Both the position numbers and the translations under genes were made by a program. A stretch of DNA of 64,000 nt from Caenorhabditis remanei (lineage: Eukaryota; Nematoda; Chromadorea; Rhabditida; Rhabditidae), in contig NC_071332.1 in NCBI RefSeq assembly GCF_010183535.1, forward strand, positions 124,001 to 188,000. The letters are read 5' to 3'. The notes under the pieces were generated by a model. It ran no database searches. It was not told the origin of the DNA and was given only the letters and a program-made list of their open reading frames with translations. Of this stretch, positions 20,978 through 33,148 are shown one piece after another; positions within the stretch are counted from its first letter, which is position 1, and each line of letters opens with the position of its first letter.

Positions 20978-22573
20978 TCAGCGAATTGTGAGATGATTGT
21001 TCAGAACTCTGCTTCTATCCTTCTCTTCCGCTGGCACTGCGCCGAGCATTGTCGTGTTTCCGAGCATTAGCCGATTCATCGCGTCGTGGTGGTGGAATTT
21101 CGGACCGATCACTCGGAAATGTCTGAAATTTTACCGATTTTCATAGAATTTGGCAATAAAATTGCAAAAAGCGGTTTTCTTTGTTTCCGTTTTGGCTAAA
21201 ATACCGGAATTTTTAATAAATACGACTAATTTTTCAATTTTTTCGGTGATGAAAAAGATTTTTGACACTTTTCGATCGAAAAATCCGATTTCTGAAGAAA
21301 AAAAAGTGTTTTCGAAGTATTTTTCATTTATTCAGCAAGAAAAAGCGTTTTTGCGGGTGAAAAGTCTCAAAAACCCCATTTTGCAGCTAAAAACTCGGTA
21401 TTTTCAGACATTTTTCAACACAAAAACCCACATTTCTACACGAAAAATGAAAAATTGGACATTTTTCGATCAGAAAATCACGTTTGGAGCTGAAAATTCA
21501 CAAAAACATTTGAATTTTGGCTATTTTTCAGCTAAAAATCCAGATTTTCCAAGCAAAAATTCATTAAAAACCTCAATTTTCCTCCAAATTTTACCAAATA
21601 TTGTTCGGGATGTTCGTTTTTTTACAAATGATTCGGGCATATTCACACAGAAAACGAATAAAAAGGAGTAATTGTAAGGTGTTTTCCTTGAAAACTAGTT
21701 AAAATTAGTAGTAAAGTGGGGGAAGTAAGGAATTTGTTGTTTTCAGCGATTTTTGAGAGCAAAAAAAAAGAAATCCTTCATTTATTATGAAAATTCGATT
21801 CAGACAAGCTATTTTTCGTACATTCTGCACAATTCACACTTATGATATTGGAAAATCAAGCATTTACACATTATTCAGAAGAAAAAAAACTTTATTTTTC
21901 GATTTTTCACTCACCGAATAACACAATCCCTTCCCTTCTCGTGATTTTTCACAACAGTCATTCGTAGTGCCATTACACGTCGTGGCAAGTCTCTCTTGTC
22001 GAGCAATCGGATTTTCTAAACAGATTAAAAAAAAATAATATTTTTGTTCAAATTGTGTTCGAAACTAACCACCCAACCTTGCGGCTGATTCACTCGACGA
22101 TTCGTTTGATGCCACCAATCGTTTGTACCCCAACCGAGGTCTATTCGGACTCTAAAATACTTATTTTTCCTTTACTTTTCACATATTTTCACTTCACAAA
22201 CTCTTGCGGACAATACGATTCATCTTTCACAAAATCCAGATAAAGCATTATATAAGAAACGTCGGTTTTGCCTTGAAAAGTGAGAACTGCCTGGTGAGGA
22301 GGGCTCATGTTTGTTCTCCATGCCAATTCCGAGCTGTCGTGCAGTAATTGGTCAACACCGCCGCCTGGGAAATCAATAAATATTTGAATTTATAAATTTG
22401 AATTATATTAAATTATTTTATTGGAAAAACTCGGAAAACCTACAGTGAGCAACACTAGACAATGCGAAATTAGCTCTATTCGTTATATCTTCATAAAGAT
22501 TCGGCTCCTCAAATGCTGTAACCCATCCGCGAGACGATGTGCTTTCCACGTCGACGAACTGCAATCTTGGCAT
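20978..22573 (-). CDS. apc-10: APC10/DOC1 subunit of the anaphase-promoting complex
   Basis: Five exons give 206 residues: 22573-22444, 22364-22202, 22151-22070, 22015-21915, 21122-20978. The order of motifs fits the DOC domain: GGVDQLLHDSSELAW (exons 1-2), DESYCPQEVRIDLG, NQPQGWV, NHEKGRDCVIR and HFRVIGPK. Known: APC10 is the processivity and D-box co-receptor subunit of the APC/C ubiquitin ligase, a nuclear/cytosolic cell-cycle regulator. Length fits the family (about 185). A TTTCAG acceptor 18 nt before the ATG suggests SL trans-splicing or a 5'UTR intron. Placement beside the col-12/col-13 pair matches C. elegans. The last intron (21123-21914) is AT-rich, and its plus-strand open frame is not coding-like. 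Confidence 0.92.
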
Positions 22574-23271
22574 GTTCAGCTCAGCGAGCACTGAAAACTA
22601 AATTTTTTTAATTCATATTTTAAAAATATTTTACTCACTTTCCGCAGATTCCAACAATGATTATTAAATAGCTTTTAATATAGTTTTGTTGAGTTGAGAA
22701 GAGCTCACCAGTTGTCCGTGTGGAGTACACGGATGGTCTGTAGCATTCCGTCAGTGCAACACACCTCACGGAGTAATGCACAGAAATTACTGTATCTGCC
22801 ACGTGGCGCATCGGATTGCATTTTTTAACGTTTTTCGAGCGATTTACTTGGATTTTGTTCAGAAATTCACAACTTTTTCATAAAAAATATCAATATTTGA
22901 ATCTTAAATCTGAATTCAAATAAAGTACTGATTTTCTGCTCAAAAACCACGAATAACCTCGAAAACGTGTGTTCTACCTAATGATGGTGAGAAATAAGTT
23001 ATTTTATTTCAAATAACCGGCGCTAGCTCATAATTTCACAAAACGAGGAACTCAAATCGCAATTTGAGATCATACTTGTCAAGGCCCGGCTTAAAAAAAT
23101 GAAAGAATAATTCAATTTTTTTGAAATTTGTTGAAATTTTGGTCGGAAAAATTAAAGTATTTCGAAAAATTTGAAACTCGAACTTTATACCCGGGTTTTG
23201 ACAAGTATGCAGATTTCCGTTCAAAAAACATTGAAAAGTCAAACAAAATTCATTTAAAAACAATTCAAAAA
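22574..23271. other. Intergenic between apc-10 and the RING/IBR gene
   Basis: About 700 bp. Around 22700-22830 is a less AT-rich stretch with a small hairpin (CCGTGT...ACACGG) that could be regulatory or a structured RNA. I cannot assign it. No gene is seen. Confidence 0.4.
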
Positions 23272-25346
23272 TTAAGCTTTACTCGTCGAAGTCAATTTTT
23301 CAGTGCTTTTACTCATTGTCATACTCGTTCTCCCAGCTGTTCCCAGATTTTCCGCATTTTCCGTAGTTGATAGTAACGTTGTGGCAGTTTCTTGAGTGGT
23401 TGTTGATGTTTTCGCAGCAGTTCTTCCGGTTCCGGACGTAGTACTAGAGCTGCCTGAAAGTTTTCAGTGAGTTTTCAAAATTTATTCTGATTTTGAGAAC
23501 AAACCTAACGCATTTTCGTAGTCATCTTGATTCTCTTCCAGTTTTATCAATGCATCTCTTCGTTCTCGTCTTGCTTCGTCTAACAATTTACCATAGGGAC
23601 CAATTCTGAAATATTTTCTCATTTATTCGACATCAAACAATCTACGACTCACTTAAAAAGTCTACCAGCCCATCTCATAAAACACAAAAATGTGCCAACT
23701 CGATCCCCAGACTAAAAATAAATATACCACTTTCCAACGTATCTGATCGCTCTACTCACCAATCCACAAGGAATAGTACGAATAATCAAAAATCCCATGT
23801 AGAAAAACACAATCACAAATCCCGAAACAATCGATCCCACTGCAAATGGGATGCTCACAACTATCCCAACGACAATACCAATAACAATACGAAATATTAT
23901 AGTGATCACATCAATCGGAACCAGAAAGTCGTGACTATCCTTCTCTTTTCTATATGCATCATAAGCTAGACTGGCTGGTACAAGGAAAAGTATGAATATT
24001 GGAATGTAGAGAAACGCGATTAAGTAGACGAATGGGAGAAGGATCCAGAGTATTATGAAGTTTACGTCGAGAGCCAACTGAATCGATCTGAAGATTCGCT
24101 CGTAGTCAAGATAGCCCAAGCGGCAATGTGAAGCTGAAAATGTGTCAGTTATCGATAAGAAAATTAGGTTAATTAAAACCTGTGGTAAAATGAGAGCACG
24201 GTCTACCGATCGACTTCTCACAATGCCAACAAAACGCCGTATTGCACACAGAATTCGCACAAATCACATAGTTGCATCCCGGTTCGTGCATGTACACAGC
24301 TCGGCACAGTGGGCATCGCTTGATATCAGAAGATGGTAGAGCAGCAATAACTGAGTGTTTGTATTGCTTGTGCTGTAAATATCTTCGATGGGTGATCGAC
24401 ATGTATCTCTCCAGTGCAGGCTCTTTCTCATCAAGCACTGCATTGATATCATTGTCATGGATCACTTCATTACACGTGACAACTGGACATTTGAATCGGG
24501 GATGGCCATCCACAATTATTCTATTCTGGAAATTTTCAACAGTGGGATTTTTCTACTTGTAGAGCATTTCGGTTACCTTAACGTATTCCAAAATGCAGGG
24601 CAAGCAAACCACATGGCCACATTGTCGAAGAATTATTCGGACCTGAAGTTTGAAAAATACTAATTTTCTTCCCTCAACTCCTTATAAAATTGCAGTTTCC
24701 CTCCTTTTCAAACAATGAAACTGTTATGCGGTTTAACACGTGCTCCACTCCTTTGTGTGGTTATCAATGCTTTATCATTTTGGTCATCAAAAAATTATGA
24801 ATTTATGTCATCGCGTGTAAACACCAGAGACAGACATCATTTTAGGCAAGCGCGTATGAAGTTTGACCGGATCAAAATGATCTGATCTTAACGAAAAAGA
24901 TGACTTGAACAAAAAAAAAGTATTTTGTGCTTGAAAAAATCGAACCCTTGACCCTTCGGCTCCGGGACATTTCGCCACCAATTATAGAAAACGTTCCAAA
25001 GCTTTATAGGAAAAAAACACATGTCCCCTTAATTAGCATAATAAACGCGTACTGGTGGTATTATTTTTTCTCTATAAAGCTTTAGAAATGCTCCTATAAT
25101 TGGTGGCGAAATATCCCGGAGCCGACCCTTCACGCTCCTAGGTTACTGTAGGTTACTATCGCTCACCTCCTCCTTCTCACTGCAAACCTCGCATCCAACT
25201 ATTCTGCTATCATCTTCCTTTTTCTTTTGAGTTTCCACTTTCTGATCACTTTCTTCAGTTAATTTTGATTCTTTGTTTGTATTACTCTGCAAGAGGAATG
25301 TGCTACATCTTTTGAGACAAAGCTTACTCACCATCTCCGTCGCCAT
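23272..25346 (-). CDS. RING/IBR-type E3 ubiquitin ligase-like protein with membrane segments
   Basis: Eight exons give 420 residues: 25346-25332, 25286-25167, 24642-24577, 24525-24180, 24133-23760, 23711-23653, 23605-23505, 23453-23272. A RING1 starts CEVCSEKEE and continues QCGHVVCLPC and KCPVVTCNE. A Cys-rich IBR/RING2-like block follows (KRCPLCRAV, EPGCNYVIC, CNTAFCWHC). Then come long hydrophobic segments (FIILWILLPFVYLIAFLY, and IVIGIVVGIVVSIPFAVG with the following FVIVFFYMGF) giving two or more membrane passes. The tail is Ser/Thr-rich. This layout recalls RNF19-type membrane RBR ligases, but I count only one Cys-rich block after RING1 rather than two. Intron 1 is 45 nt, in frame and read through by the ORF. 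Role in ubiquitin transfer is inferred from family. Confidence 0.82.
24957..25124. mobile_element. MITE-like palindromic element in RING/IBR gene intron
   Basis: The 168-bp element has near-perfect terminal inverted repeats of about 50 bp starting CGGCTCCGGGA and continuing through TTTCGCCACCAATTATAG. It is flanked on both sides by ACCCTT (24951-24956 and 25125-25130), a likely 6-bp target-site duplication. No coding capacity. Confidence 0.8.
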
Positions 25347-25643
25347 AATTTTCTAAAAATGAATTTTGAAAAACAGCGTGAATCAGAAATAGTTTTTATT
25401 TATTTTTTCAATAAAAAACAATCAAATGCTCCGTTTTTTATTTCACAGGAGAGAGGGGGCGACCGACTAGAAATGTGTTTTTTAAAACTATACATGTAAA
25501 ATTTGGGAAAAAATAAAGAGAAACGGATTGATTCGAAATTTGTACAGAGAAATCAGTTAGACATAATAACAATAATATAATAAAGAAAGTAATAATCCAA
25601 AATCGAAGATCAGAGAAAATTAAAGCCGTGTGGGGGATGACAT
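25347..25643. other. Spacer between RING/IBR gene and transporter
   Basis: About 300 bp, the promoter side of the RING/IBR gene and the 3' flank of the amino-acid transporter. Nothing else is seen. Confidence 0.5.
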
Positions 25644-28600
25644 TTAACTATAGAACCCAAGATCCGGACTACTGCATGTACCGTTCATGATATGGGTCAC
25701 ATTCTGGAGTGGTCCACAACAATTGGTTTGAGCCTCTTCAAGTGGTGGTCTCTGGAAAAATATGATTATATGATTATTGTCATATTATACAAAATCTCAC
25801 CGTTTTGAAGACAGACACGTAGCAAGGAAGGTTGAATTCTGTTGTAGTTAGCTCCACTATAGCAGAGAATGTAGCACATCCTCCTCCAATTATTCCGATG
25901 ACTGAAATTTGAAAAAATGTTGTCAGTGGAGCGAAGTTACATCAAAACTTACTAATGATAGCAATGCAAATATAGAGTGTTGGCTTCTCATTGTACATTA
26001 AAACATCTCTCCAACTAGCTGGCTCGGTTCCCGGCTTTCCAGTAATCTCTTCTTTTCTCTTGTACGCATTCAAATAGATGTAGAAAAGGCATGGAAGGAT
26101 GACAGAGGTGAGAGTCAACGTGGATCCACCGACCAGATCCAAAAGAGGGCCAAATGTTGGGACAGACTCGGCGACGAACACGACAGCAATCATGATTCCG
26201 GTACGAACGAAGACACGTTTGATTCCAAACTTCTGTGGGACGTGGAAGACGTCTTCAACCTCTTGCATCAATGGATTAAACACAATTGTGAGAGTGAGAA
26301 TACAATGGATTGTGATAAGAATGTTGATGGCCTGTTGGATCCACACGGTTTGAATTGATGGGATGATGGAGTCACGGAGTGAGTCTCCATACACCAAGTA
26401 GCCCATAATACACACGGGAATGTACATGAATGCCATGACTGAAAATTTAAAAATTAATTCCAGAAAATATTGAATGAAAACTCTTACTGGTAAAAGCGAG
26501 GATGACGGATTTGGTGAACTCTCTTGGCTGCTTCATATCGTGTTGAATTGTTGGGAACGCTGAATGACCACCGACTGAGAAGAGCAGTGTTCCCATGGAG
26601 AGGAAGAGGTTGGTGACTTTGAATTTTGGGAGTTTGGAGATTGAATGACACGCGTCGTAGTCAATGAGCGATCCGACAATGATGAGGATGACGGCGGCGG
26701 AGGTGGTCATCATGGCGATGACGACGGCCCACCTGGAAACAAGAATTGGGGTTTTATAGGATTTCGATCCTTACATCGTTTTGAACAGAGACAGTCAACA
26801 TTTTCAGTGAAGGAGATTAATATCACGTTACTTGGAGGAGCTTACATTTGACTAGCTACGGAGATCTCGAATCAAAAATAAAAATTTTACATTTTATGGT
26901 TTTTAGCAGCAATGTTTCTTTGGGACATAACTGTCTTTGGGAAGACTCTATTTTCAATGGAAAACTTTTTAAAAACATTTGAGTTTTGAGAATCTGAGCT
27001 GCCACCCTTTGTTAGCTCATAACCACGACTTTTTCTATTCAAACATACAAAACACCTGGGCAATTGACAATTTTGTGGCAAGAGCCCTCAATTTTACTTT
27101 TGATGATGTTTCTCGTAGTGGTTACTATAACCAACCACATTTTCATAATAACTCCACATTTTCATAATAACTTTTTAAAAAGTTGTTTTTTGTGTGCCAT
27201 GTTCTAGTCGTCTTATCTCACCCTAGTTCACCCCGTTCTTTCTCCTCGAAACAGTTTTCAGTGGTCAGTAGTTTTACGTCACACCACAAATTAACCAAGC
27301 ACAGCAGTGCTCACTGTCTCTCTTTGCAATTATTTTATGACCCATCATTAAAATTGAAAAGAAACGTGGTTTCCCTACTACACATTCCAACTTGATTTAT
27401 CTCTAAACCTCTTAAAATTTTTTATAGAAACTTTAAAAAAAATCTTTTAAAAATTAGGGTGTAAAAGTGACGAGACCATATGATGAAACTTTTGGAAAAG
27501 AATTAAAGAAAGTAATCCGCTTAGATTCATAAAGGGTTTTTTTCCTATAGAACAAATTTTTGTAAAAAAAAAGAAGACAAATTCACCAGAAATCCTGTGG
27601 CGATTTGAGGAAACAGAGCGGCAAAAGACACGCGGCGACGATGAGAACCAGAATACAGAATGAGAGATTTCCACCGGAGAATGCCTGTGTTAATAAGAAA
27701 GGTAAACAATTAGTACGGGTTAATTACCCAATCAAACTCACAATAATCATATTCTGGATGTTTTTCGAGGCAAGAAGCAGGTACACAACAGAAATTCCGA
27801 ATTGTGTCACATCGATACATATAGATACCAAAAGTCTGAAATTTAAAATAAAAATCAGAAACTTCACAAGACACAAAAACATACTTGCAAAGTGGTCCCA
27901 TCGCTCGTCCACCAATTTCTGGATACGGTTTACGACAGTGGTGACGGTATTCTGGCCAAGTGCTCAAGAGAATATTCCAACTGAGTCCGAGAACGTAGGC
28001 AGTGTAGGTGACGACGGCGATGAGAATTATACATACTATGAGTCCGGTCCAGAATTCTGAAAATACAAAAGAAGCGTATGGGGCACCCGGTTTTTCAAAT
28101 GATAAAAAATTATTTGGATCTTAATTTGAATTATTTGACGCCATGATCTAGGAAACGTCATGGAGATATGTATCGTGACCAACATCATTGGAAAGCTGAG
28201 AAAACGCTGATTCCAAATATATATTCAGTTTTTGCCCGCAATGTCTGGTATTCGAAAACAACGAGATCGAAGTTTGTCATTTTACGCACATCTTGAAAAA
28301 AAAAACGTTGACCTCGTTTTTCTCGAATACCATGCATCAAGGGCAAAAACTGAAAATAGATTTGAAATCAGCGTTTTCTCAGATTTCCAATGATATAAGT
28401 CAGGACCTGTTTCTCCACACGGCCTTCATGACCTTCCCTAAATAACTCAAGGCGCGAAAGTGATGGTCGATGTACCGTTTCAACAGCTTGTCACAAATGA
28501 ATTTCGGGTGTCCAGAAAATTTCCAAAAAATTTTGAGAAAAAATCAGTTTCAGAATCCTCCGAAAATGCAGCTTTTCAGTCATATTTGACTCCTCGAAAA

Positions 28601-30110
28601 CTTCTAAATTCGGCCATGGCGCTCCACGAGCCTGTATTTGTCTCTCTGGTACCCTTTCTAACCTATTTTTTTGCTTTTCGCTATCCCAGTGTTATTTTTC
28701 AATGGAGCACATGCATGCTCAACCCCATTATTTGCCATATCCACTATAACTCTTCACCAAATCATTCTTTACGACTCTCCTTTCGACTCGAACATTTGAA
28801 TACACTTTGCCCCTGACGTTTAGAGCACAAAACTCGTTCCCCTCCTCGTCCCTCTTATCACGTATTCGTTGAGAGACTCTCAAAAAGAAGTTTCTCTGTC
28901 CTTTCTTCTGTTCTCTTTCCCCTTTTTCTTAATAAATGAAAGATAAGAAACTCATGAAGCGTGTGATCAGAGATTTCAAAGAAGGAGCCGGAACCGATCG
29001 TTTTCATTATCACTTAATGGTGATGATGGCGCATTTTTTCTATCAAAAAGGAGAGTGAGGGGGGGGGGATTACATCGTTTGTTTTAAGTTTTTATTTGGA
29101 CTAGATTACATTGTGTTTGTGTTTGTTTTAGATAATAGGAGAAGAGAGTGATGGACAGGGACTTACCGGCTTGAATGATGGCTGTGGGCAAAGCGACAAT
29201 ACCTCCTCCGGCAAGATCTCCGACTACGAAAAGACCAGTGACGAACCAGTTGAGACCTGGAAATGGGACATTTGGAGATGAGAAAGAGAAAGAGAGTACA
29301 GTAATCCAGGATTCAGGAAATTTCTAATTTGGGATTCTTCTTTTCAGATCCTAGATTCTGGATTCTGAACTCCGGGTTCAAGATCTCAAATTCACATCAA
29401 AGACTGGAAAGCCTAAATATTGCAGTGCTGAAATCCTTTAGATCAATGGAAATCTAGAAAGCCCGGATCAAGAATTCCTGAATCTAGGAATTTCTGATTT
29501 TCAAAATTCGGGAGTATAAGAACCTGGAATACTTGGATTCTGGAATCATAGGATTCCATTTTTCTTAAATTCAGCAAATAGGCAAGTCCCAGATATTCTA
29601 AACCTCTGCATCTGAAAATTTTGAAATTCTAAAATCTTGAAATTTCTAATTTTGACGTTTTCTGGAACCACGTGTCTTTAAATTTAGGAATTCTGAAATC
29701 CCAAATACCTGAAATTTTGAAATTTCCAAAATAACAAGACTTCAAAAACTGGTTACGGAAAAACTAGGATTCTGGAATTCAGAATCCCGACTTTCTGAAT
29801 TTCCAGGAAACCTAAAAACCTGAGTTTCTGAACACTTGAGTTTTAACTTCTTAGTTCCCCAAATTTTAGGCGAATTTTTTATACCGTAACCCACCTGCAG
29901 GATTGAAGAACGGTTTCGACATATCCACATCACTATGTGAGGAATTCCTCTCTTTATGTTCACATGAGGAAGCCTCTTCGCAAGAGCATGACGAGTTTTG
30001 AGTATTTCTGAAATTAAAGATTAAGCGGAAATTTGAAAACTAGAAAACCACACTTACTTCCGACAAGGATCATCGAAAGCGTAGTTGTCTCTGGACAGTG
30101 TGAACGACAT
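25644..30110 (-). CDS. AAAP-family amino-acid transporter (SLC36/SLC32-like)
   Basis: Ten exons give 519 residues: 30110-30058, 30007-29895, 29256-29167, 28056-27885, 27835-27742, 27684-27587, 26732-26488, 26438-25953, 25901-25801, 25751-25644. A polar cytosolic N-terminus rich in Ser and Cys (SCSCEEASSC) precedes the first membrane segment, which carries the family signature GDLAGGGIVALPTAIIQA. Later segments include ILIIVGSLIDYD, SMGTLLFSVGGHSAFP (also a family hallmark) and a large exon with four or five helices (VYGDSL..., PTFGPLLDLVGGSTLTLTSV). About eleven helices in all fit the proton- or sodium-coupled AAAP family. Substrate cannot be read from sequence. Introns 2 and 3 are large and carry repeats. 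Confidence 0.88.
28140..28450. mobile_element. Palindromic MITE-like element, copy 1, in transporter intron
   Basis: Long imperfect inverted repeats meet near 28290. The inner arms read ATCATTGGAAAGCTGAGAAA and TTTTTGCCC on the left, with complementary sequence on the right ending CCAATGAT. A related element lies at 36865-37175. No coding capacity. Outer ends are approximate. Confidence 0.7.
29290..29840. repeat. Degenerate short-period repeat in transporter intron 2
   Basis: The stretch is built of many imperfect variants of words such as GGATTCTGAA, TTCTGAAATC and GGAATTC in both orientations. It reads as a worn cryptic simple repeat. Exact unit and limits are unclear. Confidence 0.5.
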
Positions 30111-30909
30111 CTTTGGTTAAATTAGCCTGAAGTTTCGGAATTTTTCGGGAGTAGAAAAGTTTTTTATGTAACAAAAAAGCAGGTTCTTGTTATGAGAAGT
30201 AAGCTCTGGCCTCAATCCGAGGGTGTGAAAATATGAAAATAAATGTGTTGGAATATTGGTATCATTCGAAAAAAGAATAAAAAGAAAGGGCTCACTGACT
30301 TCGCAAGAGAGAAATTTTTTCGACATTTTGCAACCGAAAAATGACATAAAAATGATAAAAAGTGGTTCGTCAATCAGGCTTTTTATTCCGATTCCCTCTT
30401 ATCAGTTTCTCTTTTTGCTGGCTGGCCACGAAATTCCTTTCGCCTCTTACCGAAAAACGACGCAGAGTTGGAAAAATGGGTGCATGAAGGAAATTCGATG
30501 GGAAATGAGAAGGAATGAGAAGAAATGAAGGAAAAAGAGCAAGAAAATGTGGATTTTTTTGGAAGAGGTTCACGGGAAAAGGGTACTTGAAATGAGGAGG
30601 AGGAGGATCAAAAAGACACTCGCCTTGACGCCATTCTTCTTTTATGGTAAGGGCTACCGTAATCCCTAGTATGTTTACATTGATGGTGTTGTTTCGGAAA
30701 TGAGTCATCAATCAAAGTTATCTTTAATTTTTTGAAAACAGATGGCGCCGTCTCGAGGCGTCTAGAACAATGGACGATGCACGTGAATACTTGGTGTGAA
30801 GATACAGGAAGAAAATGGAAAAATCGTAGTTCGACATTAGATGGGGTGGGTTTATGGAATGAACTGACTGCAGCTACAGTAACCTCGAAAGTTGAGAGTT
30901 ACAGAGACC

Positions 30910-31347
30910 TACAGTACCGGTCAAAACTATATGGACTTTCCAGTTTAAATTATTCAACTTTGAGAGTGTTTCATGGTAATACTGATTGTCGCACCAGGTA
31001 GATTTTTAAACGATCATACAGATCAAAAGTAGAGCTCCATTTTTGTAGTTGACCACTTTTTTGTACGGGCACATCCTAGAGAGTTATGGTCATTTTAAGG
31101 GGACAGCTCAAAAATTGCACTGCTTTGGTCGATTTGAGGGAGAAATTACTTTGTCGATAAGTTACTTGCTAGAAAGTATTCGTACAAAAAAGTTGTCAAC
31201 TACAAAAATGAAGCTCTACTTTTCATCTGTATAATTCATAAAAAATCTATTTGATGGAACGATCAGTATTACCATGACACACTCTCAAAGTTGAACAATT
31301 TCAACTCAAAATGGTGAAAGTTTACAACCTTTTGACAGGTACTGTAG
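30910..31347. mobile_element. Palindromic element with TACAGTACC ends
   Basis: Terminal inverted repeats begin TACAGTACC and GTCAAAA and are followed by TTCAACTTTGAGAGTGT, all repeated in reverse on the right. Inner arms carry the word AACTACAAAAATGAAGCTCT, shared with other palindromes of this window. Confidence 0.7.
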
Positions 31348-32362
31348 TTACAGTGATACAAGTTTCAAAACTTAATATGTTGAATATTCCTAACTTTCTA
31401 GTTTCTATTCCTCCCCCTACAACTTCCACGTCACACCGTGATCAGCAGACGAGACTCCATACAACGTCACCAACCCCAAATTTATAGGTGTAACAGAAAA
31501 CTTCTGTTTTGAAATGTCATCAATTAGGACTAAAGTGATTACAAATGTAATAATACTCGAATTTGTGGAAGAACTTTGATATATGAAAGATGACAATTTC
31601 GAAAAAAGGGAAAAAAGGAAGAAAATGATATAGAAATATGATGCTTGTTGCGTGCTGGTCTCCTGGGACAAAAATCGGAGAGAAATGATGGATGAAGTGA
31701 GAGAGTTTTCGAGGCTGAAAAAATGTATAAAAGGAGATATAGTCTATTGAACAAGTTGGCCAAACTGTATGATGACGTGAGGGTGTGGGAAAATGACTAT
31801 ACGAAAACATTTATAAAAACATGATCTTTGATGTGAGAAAAAACGGTTTTTTCGACGTAGAGATAACCGTTTTTAGTGTTGATGGTTATATGTTATTTTG
31901 AACTGAAAACCACAATCTTTTTACTCATTACTCGCAGTCATTTTCATTATCATAGTGATATAAAAACTGAAAAGAAAGTACCTTTGTAATAAAACTGGTT
32001 ATTTATATAATGAAACTGAATACAAAAAAAATCATTGTCTGTTGTATTTCAATTCGAAAAGTACGCTTGTCTAGACTGTCGGAAAAAGAAACGATTTTAA
32101 AAGGGCAGTGGGTCGTGTGATGTCAACCGAATCAGGATGTTCTTTTAATTGATTGTTATCCTTTTATTATCTCATGAATCACTTTATTTTTTGTTATTTT
32201 TGTAGATAATTTCTTAGTTACTCGTTTTTTTCTCTATTGAAGACATTTCGTTTTCGTAGTGAAATTCCAGGAGTTGATTCAATGTAACCAACGTTCTTCC
32301 ACTTGTCGATGGGAGCCAAACACCGGTAACTAAATGATTTTTCAGCTGTTTTCGCTAAATAC

Positions 32363-32752
32363 TTAAAGGGGGACTGCGGTATTCCAAAAATCGAGATTTT
32401 TTGATATGAATCGACTCAGAATTTTGTAGAAGAGTGAAAAGTCTCTTGGAGCTAGGTCCGAAAATCCGGCTGAAACGAGTCATGAGGTCTCAAAGTGTCA
32501 AAAAAGGGCCTCTCGCCGTGAAGATTTGCTTTATTTTCAAAGTAAAATTCTCTCGCCGTGAAAATGAAAAAATTTTGAAATATAAGGCAAATCTTCACGG
32601 CAAGAGGCAATTTTTTGACACTTTGAAGCCTAATAACTCGTTTTAGACTAATTTTCGGATCTGTCTCCAAGAGACTTTTCTCTTTTCTACAAAATTCTGA
32701 GTCGATCCATATCAAAAATCTCAATTTTTAGAATTCCGCAGTCCCCCTTTAA
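32363..32752. mobile_element. Palindromic MITE-like element with TTAA ends
   Basis: The 390-bp palindrome starts TTAAAGGGGGACTGCGG and ends with the exact reverse complement. Arms are similar over most of their length (for example CTCTCGCCGTGAAGATTTGC on the left). TTAA at both outer ends may be a target duplication of piggyBac type. Confidence 0.75.
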
Positions 32753-33148
32753 AAAAAACATTTCATTTCATATTTTTTCATTTAGGTTACTGTAGGTGTT
32801 TCCTGTGCATTTGTGCGCGGCGGTGTTTGCGGAAAAGCGGAAATATTTTTTATTTAGAGATTTTTATCAGCAACATTCGTAAGTTTTCGAAGGGATTGAA
32901 GCGAAATTCTTGTTTCAGTTATTTTCAGATATTTGAAAACCGCATAATAAATCTTTTCCGGGTCACAAAATATGTTTTTAATAACTGAAAAACCGAAAAC
33001 TGATGATACCACGTTGTTCGCTTCTTTTTACGTTGAATGACTGGCGAAAAACTGGCGAAAACAACAATATGGGCGGTGCAGATTCACCGAATATTCTTTT
33101 TTGTTTTCTTTATATCTATATTTCCTTTTTTAATAACATTTTCTTCAG

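Larger units (their letters stand above)
30111..33148. other. Intergenic between transporter and SET gene, repeat-rich
   Basis: About 3 kb without a credible gene. It carries two palindromic elements, annotated separately at 30910-31347 and 32363-32752. The minus-strand frames at 31417-31810 are Phe/Ser/His-rich and show no family resemblance. Confidence 0.5.

Noticed and set aside
21150..21671. 173-codon plus-strand frame inside the last apc-10 intron
   Set aside because: Composed of repeated AAAAATC/TTTTTC words, Phe/Lys-rich and without any recognisable domain or splice context; low-complexity intron sequence.
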